Below are positions 8,998 to 17,088 of a stretch of 57,941 bases of DNA, in pieces; the first letter of the stretch is position 1; the number at the start of each line of letters is the position of its first letter. Both the position numbers and the translations under genes were made by a program. The stretch is from positions 1 to 57,941 of the forward strand of contig JARLIU010000164.1 of NCBI GenBank assembly GCA_031291595.1. Reading direction: 5' to 3'. This DNA is from Ancalomicrobiaceae bacterium. GTDB taxonomy: Bacteria; Pseudomonadota; Alphaproteobacteria; Rhizobiales; Ancalomicrobiaceae. The notes under the pieces are model-generated. The model saw only the letters and a program-made list of their open reading frames with translations. It did not search any database and was not told the origin of the DNA.

Positions 8998-9431
8998 GGC
9001 AGCACGACGCGGATGGGCACGATGGCAACGCTTCTGCCTGTGCGATCGCCCGGAGCTTTCTTGACCTCGCCTTCGATCACGACAGAGTCGACGAGGCCAT
9101 TCATGGTGAACAGACCGCTCGGCGTCATCGGCCGAAAGGCAAGATCAAGCGCGTCCAAGGCGGTATTGATGGCAGTTGCCGGGCTTTGGCTCTGGTCGGT
9201 GCCGATGTCGTTGTAGAAGACGGCGCTGACCAGCAACACGCGCTTCGGCGGCATTGACGGCGAATAGCGTTCGTAGGTCTCGCTATCTTCCAGCAAAAAC
9301 ACCGCCGGGCAATCGGCCGGTTTCAACGTATCGGGATCACGATTGCGCCGCGACGCCGTCTTGAACGCCAAGGTCGCAGACACCAGCGCCAGCAGCGCCT
9401 GCATCACCTGTTCGCGGCTCGCGGGCATCAA
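8994..9431 (-). CDS. Tail terminator-like protein
   Basis: A 145-residue protein in the place of the tail terminator (lambda gpU-like), after the gp10-like gene. Features are an N-terminal helix ('MQALLALVSATLAFKTASRR'), 'CPAVFLLED', and a C-terminal beta strand 'VAIVPIRVVLP', the usual pattern of terminator proteins. Assignment is by gene order and pattern, not by a diagnostic motif. Overlaps both neighbours by 4 bases. Confidence 0.6.
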   Translation of the reverse strand: MMPASREQVMQALLALVSATLAFKTASRRNRDPDTLKPADCPAVFLLEDSETYERYSPSMPPKRVLLVSAVFYNDIGTDQSQSPATAINTALDALDLAFRPMTPSGLFTMNGLVDSVVIEGEVKKAPGDRTGRSVAIVPIRVVLP

Positions 9432-9925
9432 TTCCCCTCCGGCTGACGAGCGACATTTTGCAACGTCGCGGCGATCTCGCCTTTCTTCGCCTCGAAGGCC
9501 GGCAGGATCGCCGGATAGGGTTGCACCGTGGTGGCATGCCGATGCACATGGGTGGCAAACACCATGCCGGCGTCACCCTCAAAGGCCATGACGGACGCCG
9601 CGCTTGCCGCGATCTCCATGTCGGTGATCTGGAAGCCGAGTTCCATCAGATGCGCCAGCGGATGGCCGGAACGGACGAAGCCGGTCACCCGGCTTTTGCG
9701 CTTCTGCGCGACACCGCCGGTGATCGAGGCGACGTAGGAGCCGGGTTTCTTGGCACCAAGAAAACGGATATGCGCCTGGGCACGCTGACGGGCATCGGCG
9801 ACCATGCCGTCGACGATGCCGCCCAATTCGCGCGCCAACTTCTCGCGCACGTTGGGCCCGATCTCGGCAAGCCGTTCGATCAGGTGGGTTTCATCGATGC
9901 GCGTCGGGTCGAGATAAACCGCCAT
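9428..9925 (-). CDS. HK97 gp10-like tail completion protein
   Basis: A 165-residue protein with the features of HK97 gp10-like neck proteins: helical N-terminus ('LIERLAEIGPNVREKLAREL'), basic patch 'GGVAQKRKSRVTGFV', and 'PLAHLMELGFQ' as in the family motif 'A..vE.G'. It ends with a helical region preceded by 'VQPYPAILPAFEAKK'. It should join head connector to tail. It lies between the head closure-like and terminator-like genes. Confidence 0.75.
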   Translation of the reverse strand: MAVYLDPTRIDETHLIERLAEIGPNVREKLARELGGIVDGMVADARQRAQAHIRFLGAKKPGSYVASITGGVAQKRKSRVTGFVRSGHPLAHLMELGFQITDMEIAASAASVMAFEGDAGMVFATHVHRHATTVQPYPAILPAFEAKKGEIAATLQNVARQPEGN

Positions 9926-9938
9926 CAGGTGCCACCGC

Positions 9939-10328
9939 TCATTTCAAGCCAGCCACGGTGAGATCGACGACGCCCAAGAAAGCGCGGCGATAAGCGTCGG
10001 CATCACCGACGGTATATTCGTCGCCGGTTGCCTTGATGATCAGCTTGTCGCCCTTGACGATCGGCAGAGGAAAGCGCTTTGCCTTCAGGTCGTCAGCCAA
10101 TACCGTCACCTTGCGGCTGGTCTGACTGACGTTGCCGGGCTCGGATGCCGAGATGCCGGCGCGCGTCACGTCGGCCGCTGCGTCGGTCGCCTGTTCGACG
10201 AGAGCCGAAACATCGGCGGTGAATGACACGACGTTCGGCGCATAGCCAGAAAGACGCACCAGCTGCACCGCAACGCCGCGCATCCTGATGGCGTGACACA
10301 TTAGGCCGGCCGCGCCGAAGTCGCTCAT
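9939..10328 (-). CDS. Head closure / head-tail joining-like protein
   Basis: A 129-residue protein between the connector genes and the gp10-like gene. Mostly beta strands, with 'VKGDKLIIKATGDEYTVGDA' resembling the barrel of head-tail stopper proteins. No catalytic motif. Function assigned from position and barrel-like pattern; a small minor tail protein is the alternative. Overlaps the upstream gene by 4 bases. Confidence 0.55.
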   Translation of the reverse strand: MSDFGAAGLMCHAIRMRGVAVQLVRLSGYAPNVVSFTADVSALVEQATDAAADVTRAGISASEPGNVSQTSRKVTVLADDLKAKRFPLPIVKGDKLIIKATGDEYTVGDADAYRRAFLGVVDLTVAGLK

Positions 10329-10750
10329 CGCGCCACGCCGGTGACGTTGAGGCTCGATGAATTTAGATAAGTGCCGGTCGAGACGACGACGACACGGAAG
10401 CGATCGCCGAGAATGCCATCGACGCAGGTTCCGGCGGACAACGCCTGCTGCCCGGGGGTCACCGGCGTGGTCTTAGGCGTCAGGCCGCAGAGATTGACGA
10501 CGCTGGTGGCGCTCGCCGTGGTGAAGGCGACCGCCGCGATATCGATCGGGGTCTGGCCCTGGTCGATCGAGGTCTGCAAGTACGCGGTGACGGTACCGGA
10601 CGAGCCTGAACCGGTCATGAACTGAAACTGCGCGGTCAGTGCGGTTATGCCATCAAAGCCATCGATCCAGTCGCCGACTTGCGTTCCGGCGGAGGTGATG
10701 GCGAAGGCGTTGCCGTTCGCCGTCAACTGGAATGCGCCGGGATTGTCCAT
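10325..10750 (-). CDS. Conserved structural protein of the connector module
   Basis: A 141-residue, Thr/Gly/Val-rich protein with no signal peptide and no recognised family. It begins 'MDNPGAFQLTANGNAF' and appears to be a beta sandwich ('TALTAQFQFMTGSG', 'RFRVVVVSTGTYLNSS'). The product at 49097-49528 has a similar style ('LRIIMPAAW', 'VRFLKIRSG'), so both may be decoration or fibre-like domains. I chose ATG 10750 because AAGGAA lies just upstream and the long open extension above it runs antisense to the adaptor gene. Confidence 0.55.
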   Translation of the reverse strand: MDNPGAFQLTANGNAFAITSAGTQVGDWIDGFDGITALTAQFQFMTGSGSSGTVTAYLQTSIDQGQTPIDIAAVAFTTASATSVVNLCGLTPKTTPVTPGQQALSAGTCVDGILGDRFRVVVVSTGTYLNSSSLNVTGVAR

Positions 10751-10763
10751 GTCGTCGGTTCCT

Positions 10764-11786
10764 TCAGGCGACCGTGACGTCGCGGTAGCGACCAATGGTC
10801 TCGGCGATATCGACCGGCAGATCGCCGATGCCACCGGGGCCGGTGCCGAGCCAGCGCTCTTCCTCGTAGACGCCCGGCAGGCTGAAGCGGCGTACCATCG
10901 GGTCGCGCGGCCGGCCCATATAGGCGGTCTTGACCAGGCGGATCGCCGCGTCGACGAGGTCCTCCGGGATCGGATTGAAGCCGGCGGAATAGACAATGGT
11001 GAAGGGCAGGCCCCACGGCTTCGGCTCGCCGCTCTGGCCGTAGAGCCGGACGATCTCTGCCCTATCGGCGTCAACAACGGTGAAATCGATACCCTCGGCC
11101 AACGGTACCGGCGCCAGGGCGGCATTCTCGACCACGGTGATGGTGTTCGGCATCGCGCCGCCGGCGATAAGACCGGTCGTCGGTTCAGTCCAACCGGTCG
11201 CCAGCGATAGCGACGCCTGCAACGTCTCGCCGTAGGAGGTCGCGCCGGCATAGACGTTCCAGCCGGTGGCGAGGCCGTAGGAGTCGGATTTCGGCGCGCT
11301 GACCGACAGGAGTTTGCCGGCAGCGATCGGCAGCGTGGCTTCCAGGCTCAACGCGGTCTCTCCGTCGGGCGCGACGTAGGAGACGCGGACATGGTACCGG
11401 CGGGTGGGCAGACTGCCACCGGAAACCGCGACTAGTTGCGGCATCAACGGCGGCGCAACAGTCGAGAGCGGCGGCGCACATGCCAACGGGCGCTGCGCCA
11501 GCGCGATGACGCCCATGCGCGGCGGTAATTGGAACACATAGGCATCATGGCCAGGATAGATGGTCTCCTGCCAGAGTTCCGGAACGAACACCCGATCGTT
11601 GCAGGCGCGCGAGATCAGTTTCGACTTGCGCCGGATCTGTTTCCTGAGCCAGGCGTCGTCACGCTTGTCGGTCAGGTCGAGTTCTTCCTTGACGTCGGCA
11701 AGCGAAATGAGATCGTAGATGCCGCCGCCGGTAAAAAGCGATTGCGTCGCCGCCTTGAGCCGGGTCTTGAGGCGGACGGTTTCCAT
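10764..11786 (-). CDS. Head-tail adaptor with inserted beta domain
   Basis: A 340-residue protein. The ends match gp6-like adaptors: the N-terminus 'DLISLADVKEELDLTDKRDD' followed by a helix, and the C-terminus 'IPEDLVDAAIRLVKTAYMGR'. The middle, roughly residues 110-215, is a beta-rich segment ('RYHVRVSYVAPDGETALS') that looks like a fibronectin- or Ig-like insertion, absent from minimal adaptors of about 100-200 residues. It should form the ring under the portal. The insertion may project outward as a decoration. Confidence 0.75.
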   Translation of the reverse strand: METVRLKTRLKAATQSLFTGGGIYDLISLADVKEELDLTDKRDDAWLRKQIRRKSKLISRACNDRVFVPELWQETIYPGHDAYVFQLPPRMGVIALAQRPLACAPPLSTVAPPLMPQLVAVSGGSLPTRRYHVRVSYVAPDGETALSLEATLPIAAGKLLSVSAPKSDSYGLATGWNVYAGATSYGETLQASLSLATGWTEPTTGLIAGGAMPNTITVVENAALAPVPLAEGIDFTVVDADRAEIVRLYGQSGEPKPWGLPFTIVYSAGFNPIPEDLVDAAIRLVKTAYMGRPRDPMVRRFSLPGVYEEERWLGTGPGGIGDLPVDIAETIGRYRDVTVA

Positions 11787-11789
11787 CGA

Positions 11790-12014
11790 TCAGGCCTTTT
11801 TGCGCGGCGGCTGGTAGGGCTTCATCACCAGCGGCATTTCGGCCTGCGCGGCCCCAAGCTCAATCTTGTTGCCATCGCGATCACGCGGGTTGATGCCGTC
11901 GCCATTGGCAATCATCTGGCGGGCGACATCATCCGGCACCAGCCGGCTCTGGCCTGCGGCCATCGGCTTGATGTCGCGGGCGAGTTCGATCAGGATCATG
12001 GCGGCCTCGTTCAA
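11790..12014 (-). CDS. Small hypothetical protein
   Basis: A 74-residue protein coupled by a 4-base overlap to the upstream glycosyltransferase gene. It has 'RLVPDDVARQMIANGDGINP' and a basic Pro-rich tail ('YQPPRKKA'). Such short proteins with a 'VP.DVA..mva.G' segment occur beside phage connector genes. Function not recognised. Confidence 0.5.
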   Translation of the reverse strand: MNEAAMILIELARDIKPMAAGQSRLVPDDVARQMIANGDGINPRDRDGNKIELGAAQAEMPLVMKPYQPPRKKA

Positions 12015-12733
12015 CTCATCAATTCGGCGACGGCACCCGACCAGGCTTTTTCACCCACATGGGCGATCTCCTGTTCGGGATCGACCCAGATCTCGCCGCC
12101 AAGGTCGGTCCAGGCGCGGCAGAAGGTGAAGTCCTCACCGGTCTCAAACGCATCGTCGGCGAAGTGAAAGAACCGGTGATAGTGGGCGCGGACGTCCGGC
12201 TCCATGCCGGAATGGCCGGCGCGTTGCCAATCCGGATGGGCAGCAATCAGCGCCTCGAAGGCGGTGCGGGCGATCTTCATGAAGCCGGTGCCGACGCGCT
12301 GGAAGCGGACGAAGCCGAAGTCATCCTGAACGATCGTGCCGCCGTCGCCCAGCAGCGGCGCGCCGCACCAGACCTCCGGATCGGAATTGGGCTTGTCGAC
12401 GCGTTTGCGGCCGACGACGGCGGTGATCTCATGCTCGGAGGCAAGCGCGCGAACGACCGAATTCGGGCTCCAGCCCATATCGTCGTCAATGAACAGCAGG
12501 TCTGTGCAGGGGCTGGCCAGGAACCGCGCCACCAGCTCGTTGCGGGCGCGTGGCAGATTGGACGAACCGATGACGAACTGGCGGGCGTGGGCGATGCCGA
12601 GCCGCTCGAGCGTCAGCACGGTATCGGCAAGGGCGAGTGTATATTGCCAGCAGGGGGCGCGCGCGATCGGCGTGGCGATCATCACTTGGCGCGAGCGCGC
12701 GCGTTCCAGCCGGCTATCGGCGTCGGACGGCAT
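12011..12733 (-). CDS. GT-A glycosyltransferase (second of two)
   Basis: About 240 residues with the GT2-like beginning 'VMIATPIARAPCWQYTLAL', the helix 'RARNELVARFLASP' and the acidic metal-binding motif 'LLFIDDDMGWSP'. Near the end 'DAFETGEDFTFCRAW' gives the ED motif. The order of motifs is the same as in the product of 8254-8997, so the two are probably distant paralogues. It lies between the capsid-side genes and the connector genes. The true start may be the ATG 17 codons downstream ('MIATPIA'). Confidence 0.8.
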   Translation of the reverse strand: MPSDADSRLERARSRQVMIATPIARAPCWQYTLALADTVLTLERLGIAHARQFVIGSSNLPRARNELVARFLASPCTDLLFIDDDMGWSPNSVVRALASEHEITAVVGRKRVDKPNSDPEVWCGAPLLGDGGTIVQDDFGFVRFQRVGTGFMKIARTAFEALIAAHPDWQRAGHSGMEPDVRAHYHRFFHFADDAFETGEDFTFCRAWTDLGGEIWVDPEQEIAHVGEKAWSGAVAELMS

Positions 12734-13248
12734 CAGGACTGCGGCGCGGCAAGACTGTCGAAGCCGCCGAACTCGCCGATCGCCCAGATGACCGCCGTGT
12801 CGGTGCCGGTAGCGGAGAGATCCGGCACGATATCACAGCGCACATAATTGCGCGCCGAACCGAGATGGACGCCGGGCGTGCCGGTCGGCGCGTTGCCGCT
12901 GGAATTCAACAGGCGGGCAACGCCGACGACACGGCCGCCGCCGGACGGGCCGGTGGCGATGACGGTCGAGGTCTGCGTGGCATAATCGGAGAAGTTGGTA
13001 CCGTCGGCGCCATCCTTGAAGGCGTAGGAGACGGACAGCGTCTTGCCGGAGGCAAGCGTCGCGTCATAGGCGACGAAGACGTCGGCCGAACGCGGCAGCG
13101 CGCCATTGGAGAAGGCGGCGCGGTTAATGGCGATGCCGGTCCATGTGGCGGCGTCGGAGGCGCCGCCTGCGGTCCAGGAGAGCGAATTGGAGAGCGCCTT
13201 GGGCGTCAGCGCCTCAGCGACAGAGCGGATATCGGTGATGTCGGGCAT
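12733..13248 (-). CDS. Putative head-associated beta protein
   Basis: A 171-residue Ser/Ala/Thr-rich protein after the capsid gene in transcription order. No signal peptide or catalytic motif. Predicted beta pattern ('KTLSVSYAFKDGADGT', 'GTDTAVIWAIGEFGG'). Position directly downstream of the capsid gene suggests a decoration or capsid-stabilising protein, but this is inference. A GGGAGG ribosome site is present before the ATG. Confidence 0.5.
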   Translation of the reverse strand: MPDITDIRSVAEALTPKALSNSLSWTAGGASDAATWTGIAINRAAFSNGALPRSADVFVAYDATLASGKTLSVSYAFKDGADGTNFSDYATQTSTVIATGPSGGGRVVGVARLLNSSGNAPTGTPGVHLGSARNYVRCDIVPDLSATGTDTAVIWAIGEFGGFDSLAAPQS

Positions 13249-13291
13249 CGGGACCTCCCGAAAGGGTGAAAGGAAATCTGGGCGGAAGGCG

Positions 13292-13349
13292 CGGCCGGTG
13301 GTATCCGGCCGCCGCTAGGCTCGCGATGATCGGGCGGTCAGGCGACCGC
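13292..13349 (-). promoter_or_regulatory. Tandem hairpins downstream of capsid gene
   Basis: Two perfect hairpins lie just after the capsid stop. GCGGTC/GACCGC spans 13334-13349 (6 bp, 4-base loop) and CGGCCGG/CCGGCCG spans 13292-13311 (7 bp, 6-base loop). There is no clear U-run, so they may protect or attenuate the very abundant capsid mRNA rather than terminate fully. Confidence 0.5.
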
Positions 13350-13367
13350 CGGATTGTCAGGCGGCGA

Positions 13368-14849
13368 TCACTGGATCGCCGGAGCCCAGATCACACCCTG
13401 GAGGACCGCGACAGCGGCCGGGTGGCGCAGCTGGAAGTCGTGTTCGGCGATGGCGCGGATCAAGGTCTGATCCTTTTCCACCAGGTTGACCTGGTTGCCA
13501 CCGGCATCGGTGTAGGAACCCTCGCGGGAGATGAACAATTCCAGCGTCATCGAATCGAGGATCATCGCCTCGGTCATCTCGGCCAGCATGATAAACGAGG
13601 CGCCGACGGTGTTGGCGCTGGTCGTATCCTTGATGTTGATCGGGATCTGGGTCGAGCGCTTGACCGGATAGGTCAACAGCGTGCCGGTCATCAGTTCGTC
13701 GCGATAGACGTAAAGGCCGAGCGAGTTCAGCTTGTTGAACAGATAGTTGTAGGTGCGCGGATGCATGAACCAAACGCGCCTGTCGTCCGGCACGTTGGCG
13801 GTATCGAGGCGATTGACCAGGCCACCCAGTTCATTTGACACCGAAGTATCGGTGATCGATTCGGCCGAGGTGATGAAGTTGCCGCCGAAGGCGTAGGTCG
13901 AATTCGCGGACGACAACCAGATGCCGGCAGAGCCGCCCTGCTGCAACGCGTATTCGTTGGCAAACGAGATGAAGCCGCGCGGGGAATTCTGTGTGCCGTC
14001 GCCCAACATGAAGGCGAGATCTTCGCGCAGCGCCATGACCTTGACCAGGTCATCACGCACGAAGGCGTCGGCGGCCGGATCGGCGAAGCGCATCAGATCG
14101 TTGGAGATCGGCACCAGGGCCGTCAACTTCTTGTAGGAGGCGATGATCTGGCCGAGCGTCTGTTGCGACACCGGGATCTTGCTGGCTTCCGCGCCATAGC
14201 CCGCCGTCGCCGCGCCGGTCTGGCTTGGAAGCGTCATCGTGCCGCGCGGCATCGGCATCAGCCGCGGATTGGCGGAGCGCACGACCGCCTTCGGGCGCAA
14301 CAGTTCGATGATCTCGTTGATATATTCGGGCGGGATGATGAAGCCGCCGGAGCCGCCGATGCCGGCGACGAGCGCCTTGGTGATCGGGTGGTTCTCGCCG
14401 TAGAGCTTGGTCGAGCGGTCGACCGCGTCGCGGACAGATCCGGCGCCCAACATGCGCGAGATGCCGCCGAACACCAGGCCCTTGTTGGTCATCAGGCCGC
14501 GGGCTTCCGCCGCCGCCTTGGAGGCGTAGACGTCGGTCTCGACGCCGGCGAAGACCTTGGACTGCTGCTGGCCGGGCAGATCGACGGTGTTGGAGCGCTC
14601 GGCGTCAAGCATCGCCTTGTGGCGACGGATCTGGTCGTCGACCGCGTCGACGGCTTCCTTGACCTCGTAGAAAGTCTCGAGCGTCGCCTTGTAGGCATCG
14701 CGCGCCACCTTGGCGGCGGCCTTCTCGGTGTCCGACTTAGCTTCGACCGGCTTGTAGGCGTCGAGCTTGTCGTTGAGGTCCTTCATGCGCACGACGAGCG
14801 CGGTGCGCTCCTCGAGCAGCTGCTGGTGGGTCTTGCGTTCAAAGGACAT
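13368..14849 (-). CDS. Major capsid protein, HK97 fold
   Basis: A 493-residue capsid protein. Residues 1-100 are charged coiled coil ('LLEERTALVVRMKDLNDKL' and onward), the delta or scaffold domain removed by the prohead protease in HK97-type phages. The rest has the HK97 fold pattern: 'GGSGGFIIPPEYINEIIELL', 'LGQIIASYKKLTALVPISND', 'VWFMHPRTYNYL'. The order protease, then capsid, is normal, but here three elements intervene: the structured RNA region and two small genes. A GGAG precedes the ATG. Confidence 0.93.
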   Translation of the reverse strand: MSFERKTHQQLLEERTALVVRMKDLNDKLDAYKPVEAKSDTEKAAAKVARDAYKATLETFYEVKEAVDAVDDQIRRHKAMLDAERSNTVDLPGQQQSKVFAGVETDVYASKAAAEARGLMTNKGLVFGGISRMLGAGSVRDAVDRSTKLYGENHPITKALVAGIGGSGGFIIPPEYINEIIELLRPKAVVRSANPRLMPMPRGTMTLPSQTGAATAGYGAEASKIPVSQQTLGQIIASYKKLTALVPISNDLMRFADPAADAFVRDDLVKVMALREDLAFMLGDGTQNSPRGFISFANEYALQQGGSAGIWLSSANSTYAFGGNFITSAESITDTSVSNELGGLVNRLDTANVPDDRRVWFMHPRTYNYLFNKLNSLGLYVYRDELMTGTLLTYPVKRSTQIPINIKDTTSANTVGASFIMLAEMTEAMILDSMTLELFISREGSYTDAGGNQVNLVEKDQTLIRAIAEHDFQLRHPAAVAVLQGVIWAPAIQ

Positions 14850-15010
14850 GGATTGGCTCCGTCTACCGGCGCTTTGTTTGAGCGACGGGCCCTTTCAGGG
14901 CGGGCTTGCGGCGTCTCACGACGGCGCGGGCGGCCTTGCCAAAGGGCCGGTTTGGGCGCCCAGCCATGTCGGCCGGAACGGGCGGCCCGATCGAGGATCA
15001 GGCGAAGGGA

Positions 15011-15367
15011 TCAGCTCGGCTCGCCGAGGAACCGTTTCAGGATGGCGGCGCGTAAAGGTCCGCCGACCTTGAACAGGCAATCGGTGGCACCGTCGCGGAC
15101 GATGAACTCGAGGCGGTCATCTTTTGGATGATCACGCCAGTCGATCGGGCCGGTGTAGTGGGTGGCCGGGTCGACGCGGTTGAACACAGCCAAAAAGCCT
15201 AAGGCAACGACATCGGGTAGACGGGACGCACCGATTTCGGCGCTGACCTCGTCGACCACCGACGGCGGCAGGCCGCAGACGCCGGAGACATCGTCAGCGA
15301 ATGCAGCGGACAGAGCAGCCAGGATGAAACCAGTCAGCAGCGGGGCGACGGCGACGGCGAGTTTCAC
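15011..15367 (-). CDS. Small exported protein with signal peptide
   Basis: A 118-residue protein with a clear Sec signal peptide (about residues 1-24, cleavage near 'SAAFA-DD'). The mature part has two Cys ('GVCGLPP' and 'TDCLFKV') that could form a disulfide in the periplasm. No family recognised. It is coupled by 4 bases to the upstream membrane protein gene. A periplasmic protein expressed with the capsid operon could act in superinfection exclusion or lysis timing; this is inference from position and export signal. Confidence 0.6.
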   Translation of the reverse strand: MKLAVAVAPLLTGFILAALSAAFADDVSGVCGLPPSVVDEVSAEIGASRLPDVVALGFLAVFNRVDPATHYTGPIDWRDHPKDDRLEFIVRDGATDCLFKVGGPLRAAILKRFLGEPS

Positions 15368-15744
15368 GCGACCGGCCTATGGCCGGCAGCGACTAGTCGC
15401 GCCAGATCGGCCTGCATCTTCATTTGCGCGGCCAGAATGCGTTTCACCTCGGCGTGTTCGGCGCGCAGCGTGTTGTGGTCGGAGATCGCCCGGCGTTCGC
15501 TGGCGCGACCCTGCACGGACTGGCCGACCATGATGACGGACAACAGCACCAGCTGCAGGAAGCACTGCGATGCCCAAGTGATGACCGGCATCAGGTTTAG
15601 GCGATCGCCAAAGCTATCAATCAGCGCCTGCGGCAACGCGGTCAGCGCCAAAGCGGCGAACAGATAGGCGCAGACCATCGAGCCGACGCCGCGCGTCACC
15701 CAGCCGGCCAGACGCTCGTTGACGCGGGCGAACGTCGTGCGCAT
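15364..15744 (-). CDS. Membrane protein, DUF1003-like
   Basis: About 126 residues with two membrane segments (near 'VCAYLFAALALTALP' and 'CFLQLVLLSVIMVGQ') followed by a charged helix. The string 'VIMVGQSVQGRASERR' recalls the DUF1003 pattern, in which a hydrophobic helix ends in a polar N/D/R-rich stretch; similarity is moderate. I chose ATG 15744, which has GGAG 8 bases upstream, over an in-frame ATG at 15810. It would sit in the inner membrane. Confidence 0.55.
   Translation of the reverse strand: MRTTFARVNERLAGWVTRGVGSMVCAYLFAALALTALPQALIDSFGDRLNLMPVITWASQCFLQLVLLSVIMVGQSVQGRASERRAISDHNTLRAEHAEVKRILAAQMKMQADLARLVAAGHRPVA
15389..15400. repeat. GCGACTAGTCGC palindrome, copy 1
   Basis: A perfect 12-base palindrome, here within the last codons of the membrane protein gene. 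The same core recurs at 25467-25482 and 29888-29905. Confidence 0.6.
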
Positions 15745-16092
15745 GGGCGGTCTCCGATGAGATGGATGAGTATTCAGCGCGGACCGACTTGATACGGCCA
15801 GCCTCTTCACGAGACGGACAATGCATTACTGACGGAGCTATCGCCGCACTTCCCTTGCGGGCGCCTTAAAGCGTACTCCGGTTTTCTGCATTCACTGCCA
15901 CACGGTCTCCGTGCCGCGCGCTGAACTTAGAACGGTGCCAGTCTTTCACCGGGCTCGCCGCAGCCAGTGGCCGGACGAAGGCTTTAAGCACTCCACCGTG
16001 TCTGCTGACCCAGCATGCGGGTGCCGGCGTCTGCGATGAGGAGATCAACCCTCACCCTCGGCCGGCACCCTTCTCCGCTGGGTTTTGCGTGT

Positions 16093-17088
16093 GCCCGTTC
16101 GGGCAAAACTCGGTGGGCCGCCTTCAGCGTCACGACGCGTCGGCAGGCGGCCCACGTAGGTCCATCCAACGTGACCCGGATTATTGCACCGGTTGGTGGA
16201 CGTACGATTGTGCCCATTCGGGCAAAACATCGAGAGACGACGCGGGCTTACAAGGCCGCTAGCTTGCGCCTGTCATCTCTCTGTCGCCGTCGCTTCCCGG
16301 CGGTCCATAGCGGGGCCGTGCCGCTCCACCTACTCACGCTCTCCGTCGCAGGCCTCAAGTTCGAAACGCCAGACGACTTCGACGAGCGCTTTCGCTCGGG
16401 ATTCCGCTGCCCGTTCGGGCAAATAGTTGTGGGGCTATGCTCCCCACTTGGGCCAGTTGCTTGCCTTTCACGCCATGCTCAAGTCCCGCAGCTAGCCCCT
16501 TCCACCGTAGCTTCCGATACGCTCGCTCGGCTCTATCGCATTCCGCTGCCCGTTCGGGCGAAACTCGCGCCGGGCTTACACCGGCTCCGAAACCCCTTTG
16601 CGTGTTGCGCACGACAGACGACGTAAGAGTCCCTAGACGCTATGATGGTTGTAGGGAGCGCACCCCAGAGTTCTGACCACCTCAGACAGTTTGCCGTTGT
16701 CGTGCCGGCGCCCCAGTTCTAGCAATCCCACCAGCAAGCTGGCTTCGCACGATAGAAGACATCGTATGCCCATTCGGGCAGATATGGTTGCAGGGGATGG
16801 ATTCGAACCATCGACCGTGCGGTTATGAGCCGCATGCTCTACCAGACTGCGCTACCCTGCCTTAAGGCTGGCCCGTTCGGGCAAATATGCGGCCAGCGGA
16901 TTGGGTGGTCGTCGCCGTCACCGCTGGCCATACCGGCTTCCGTTCGTCCGGCTTCCAACCCACGCTGTCGGTGTGGGCTTCCGGGTTTTGTGGCGCCTGC
17001 CTCCGGCTAGAATTTCGGCTCTCCGGACCTTTACCCGTGACCGCTGATAACGCGCCGTCACCGACCGTCGCTGACGCCCGTTCGGGCG
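16093..17088 (-). repeat. Seven-copy punctuating hairpin GCCC-GAAY-GGGC
   Basis: Core copies (plus coordinates): 16093-16104, 16212-16223, 16409-16420, 16548-16559, 16768-16779, 16871-16882 and 17076-17087. On the minus strand each reads GCCCGAACGGGC, or GCCCGAATGGGC in two copies, usually preceded by U-rich bases (UUU) and followed by CA or CAG. The only base that varies is in the loop, which keeps the stem intact. Spacing is irregular (about 100-220), and copies at 16409 and 16548 also share the next eight bases (AGCGGAAT). The U-run is on the 5' side, so these are not intrinsic terminators. Confidence 0.85.
16785..16861 (-). tRNA. tRNA-Met (CAT), CCA encoded
   Basis: Cloverleaf on the minus strand: anticodon arm TGCGG-CTCATAA-CCGCA gives anticodon CAT. 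T arm is GATGG-TTCGAAT-CCATC and the acceptor ends CCCTGCA-A-CCA. The 1-72 pair is G-A (unpaired) and the D stem GCGC/GAGC has one mismatch. It lacks the GGG/CCC anticodon-stem pairs of initiators, so it is either an elongator Met or an Ile2 (lysidine-modified) tRNA. It sits between two of the punctuating hairpins, 9 bases after one and 4 bases before the next. Confidence 0.9.

Noticed and set aside
16093-17088. CRISPR array
   Set aside because: Repeats are 12 bases, spacing varies from about 100 to 220, one spacer is a tRNA, and no cas genes are present.
16093-17088. Series of intrinsic terminators
   Set aside because: On the transcribed minus strand the U-rich bases come before the hairpin, not after; on the plus strand the hairpins are followed by A.
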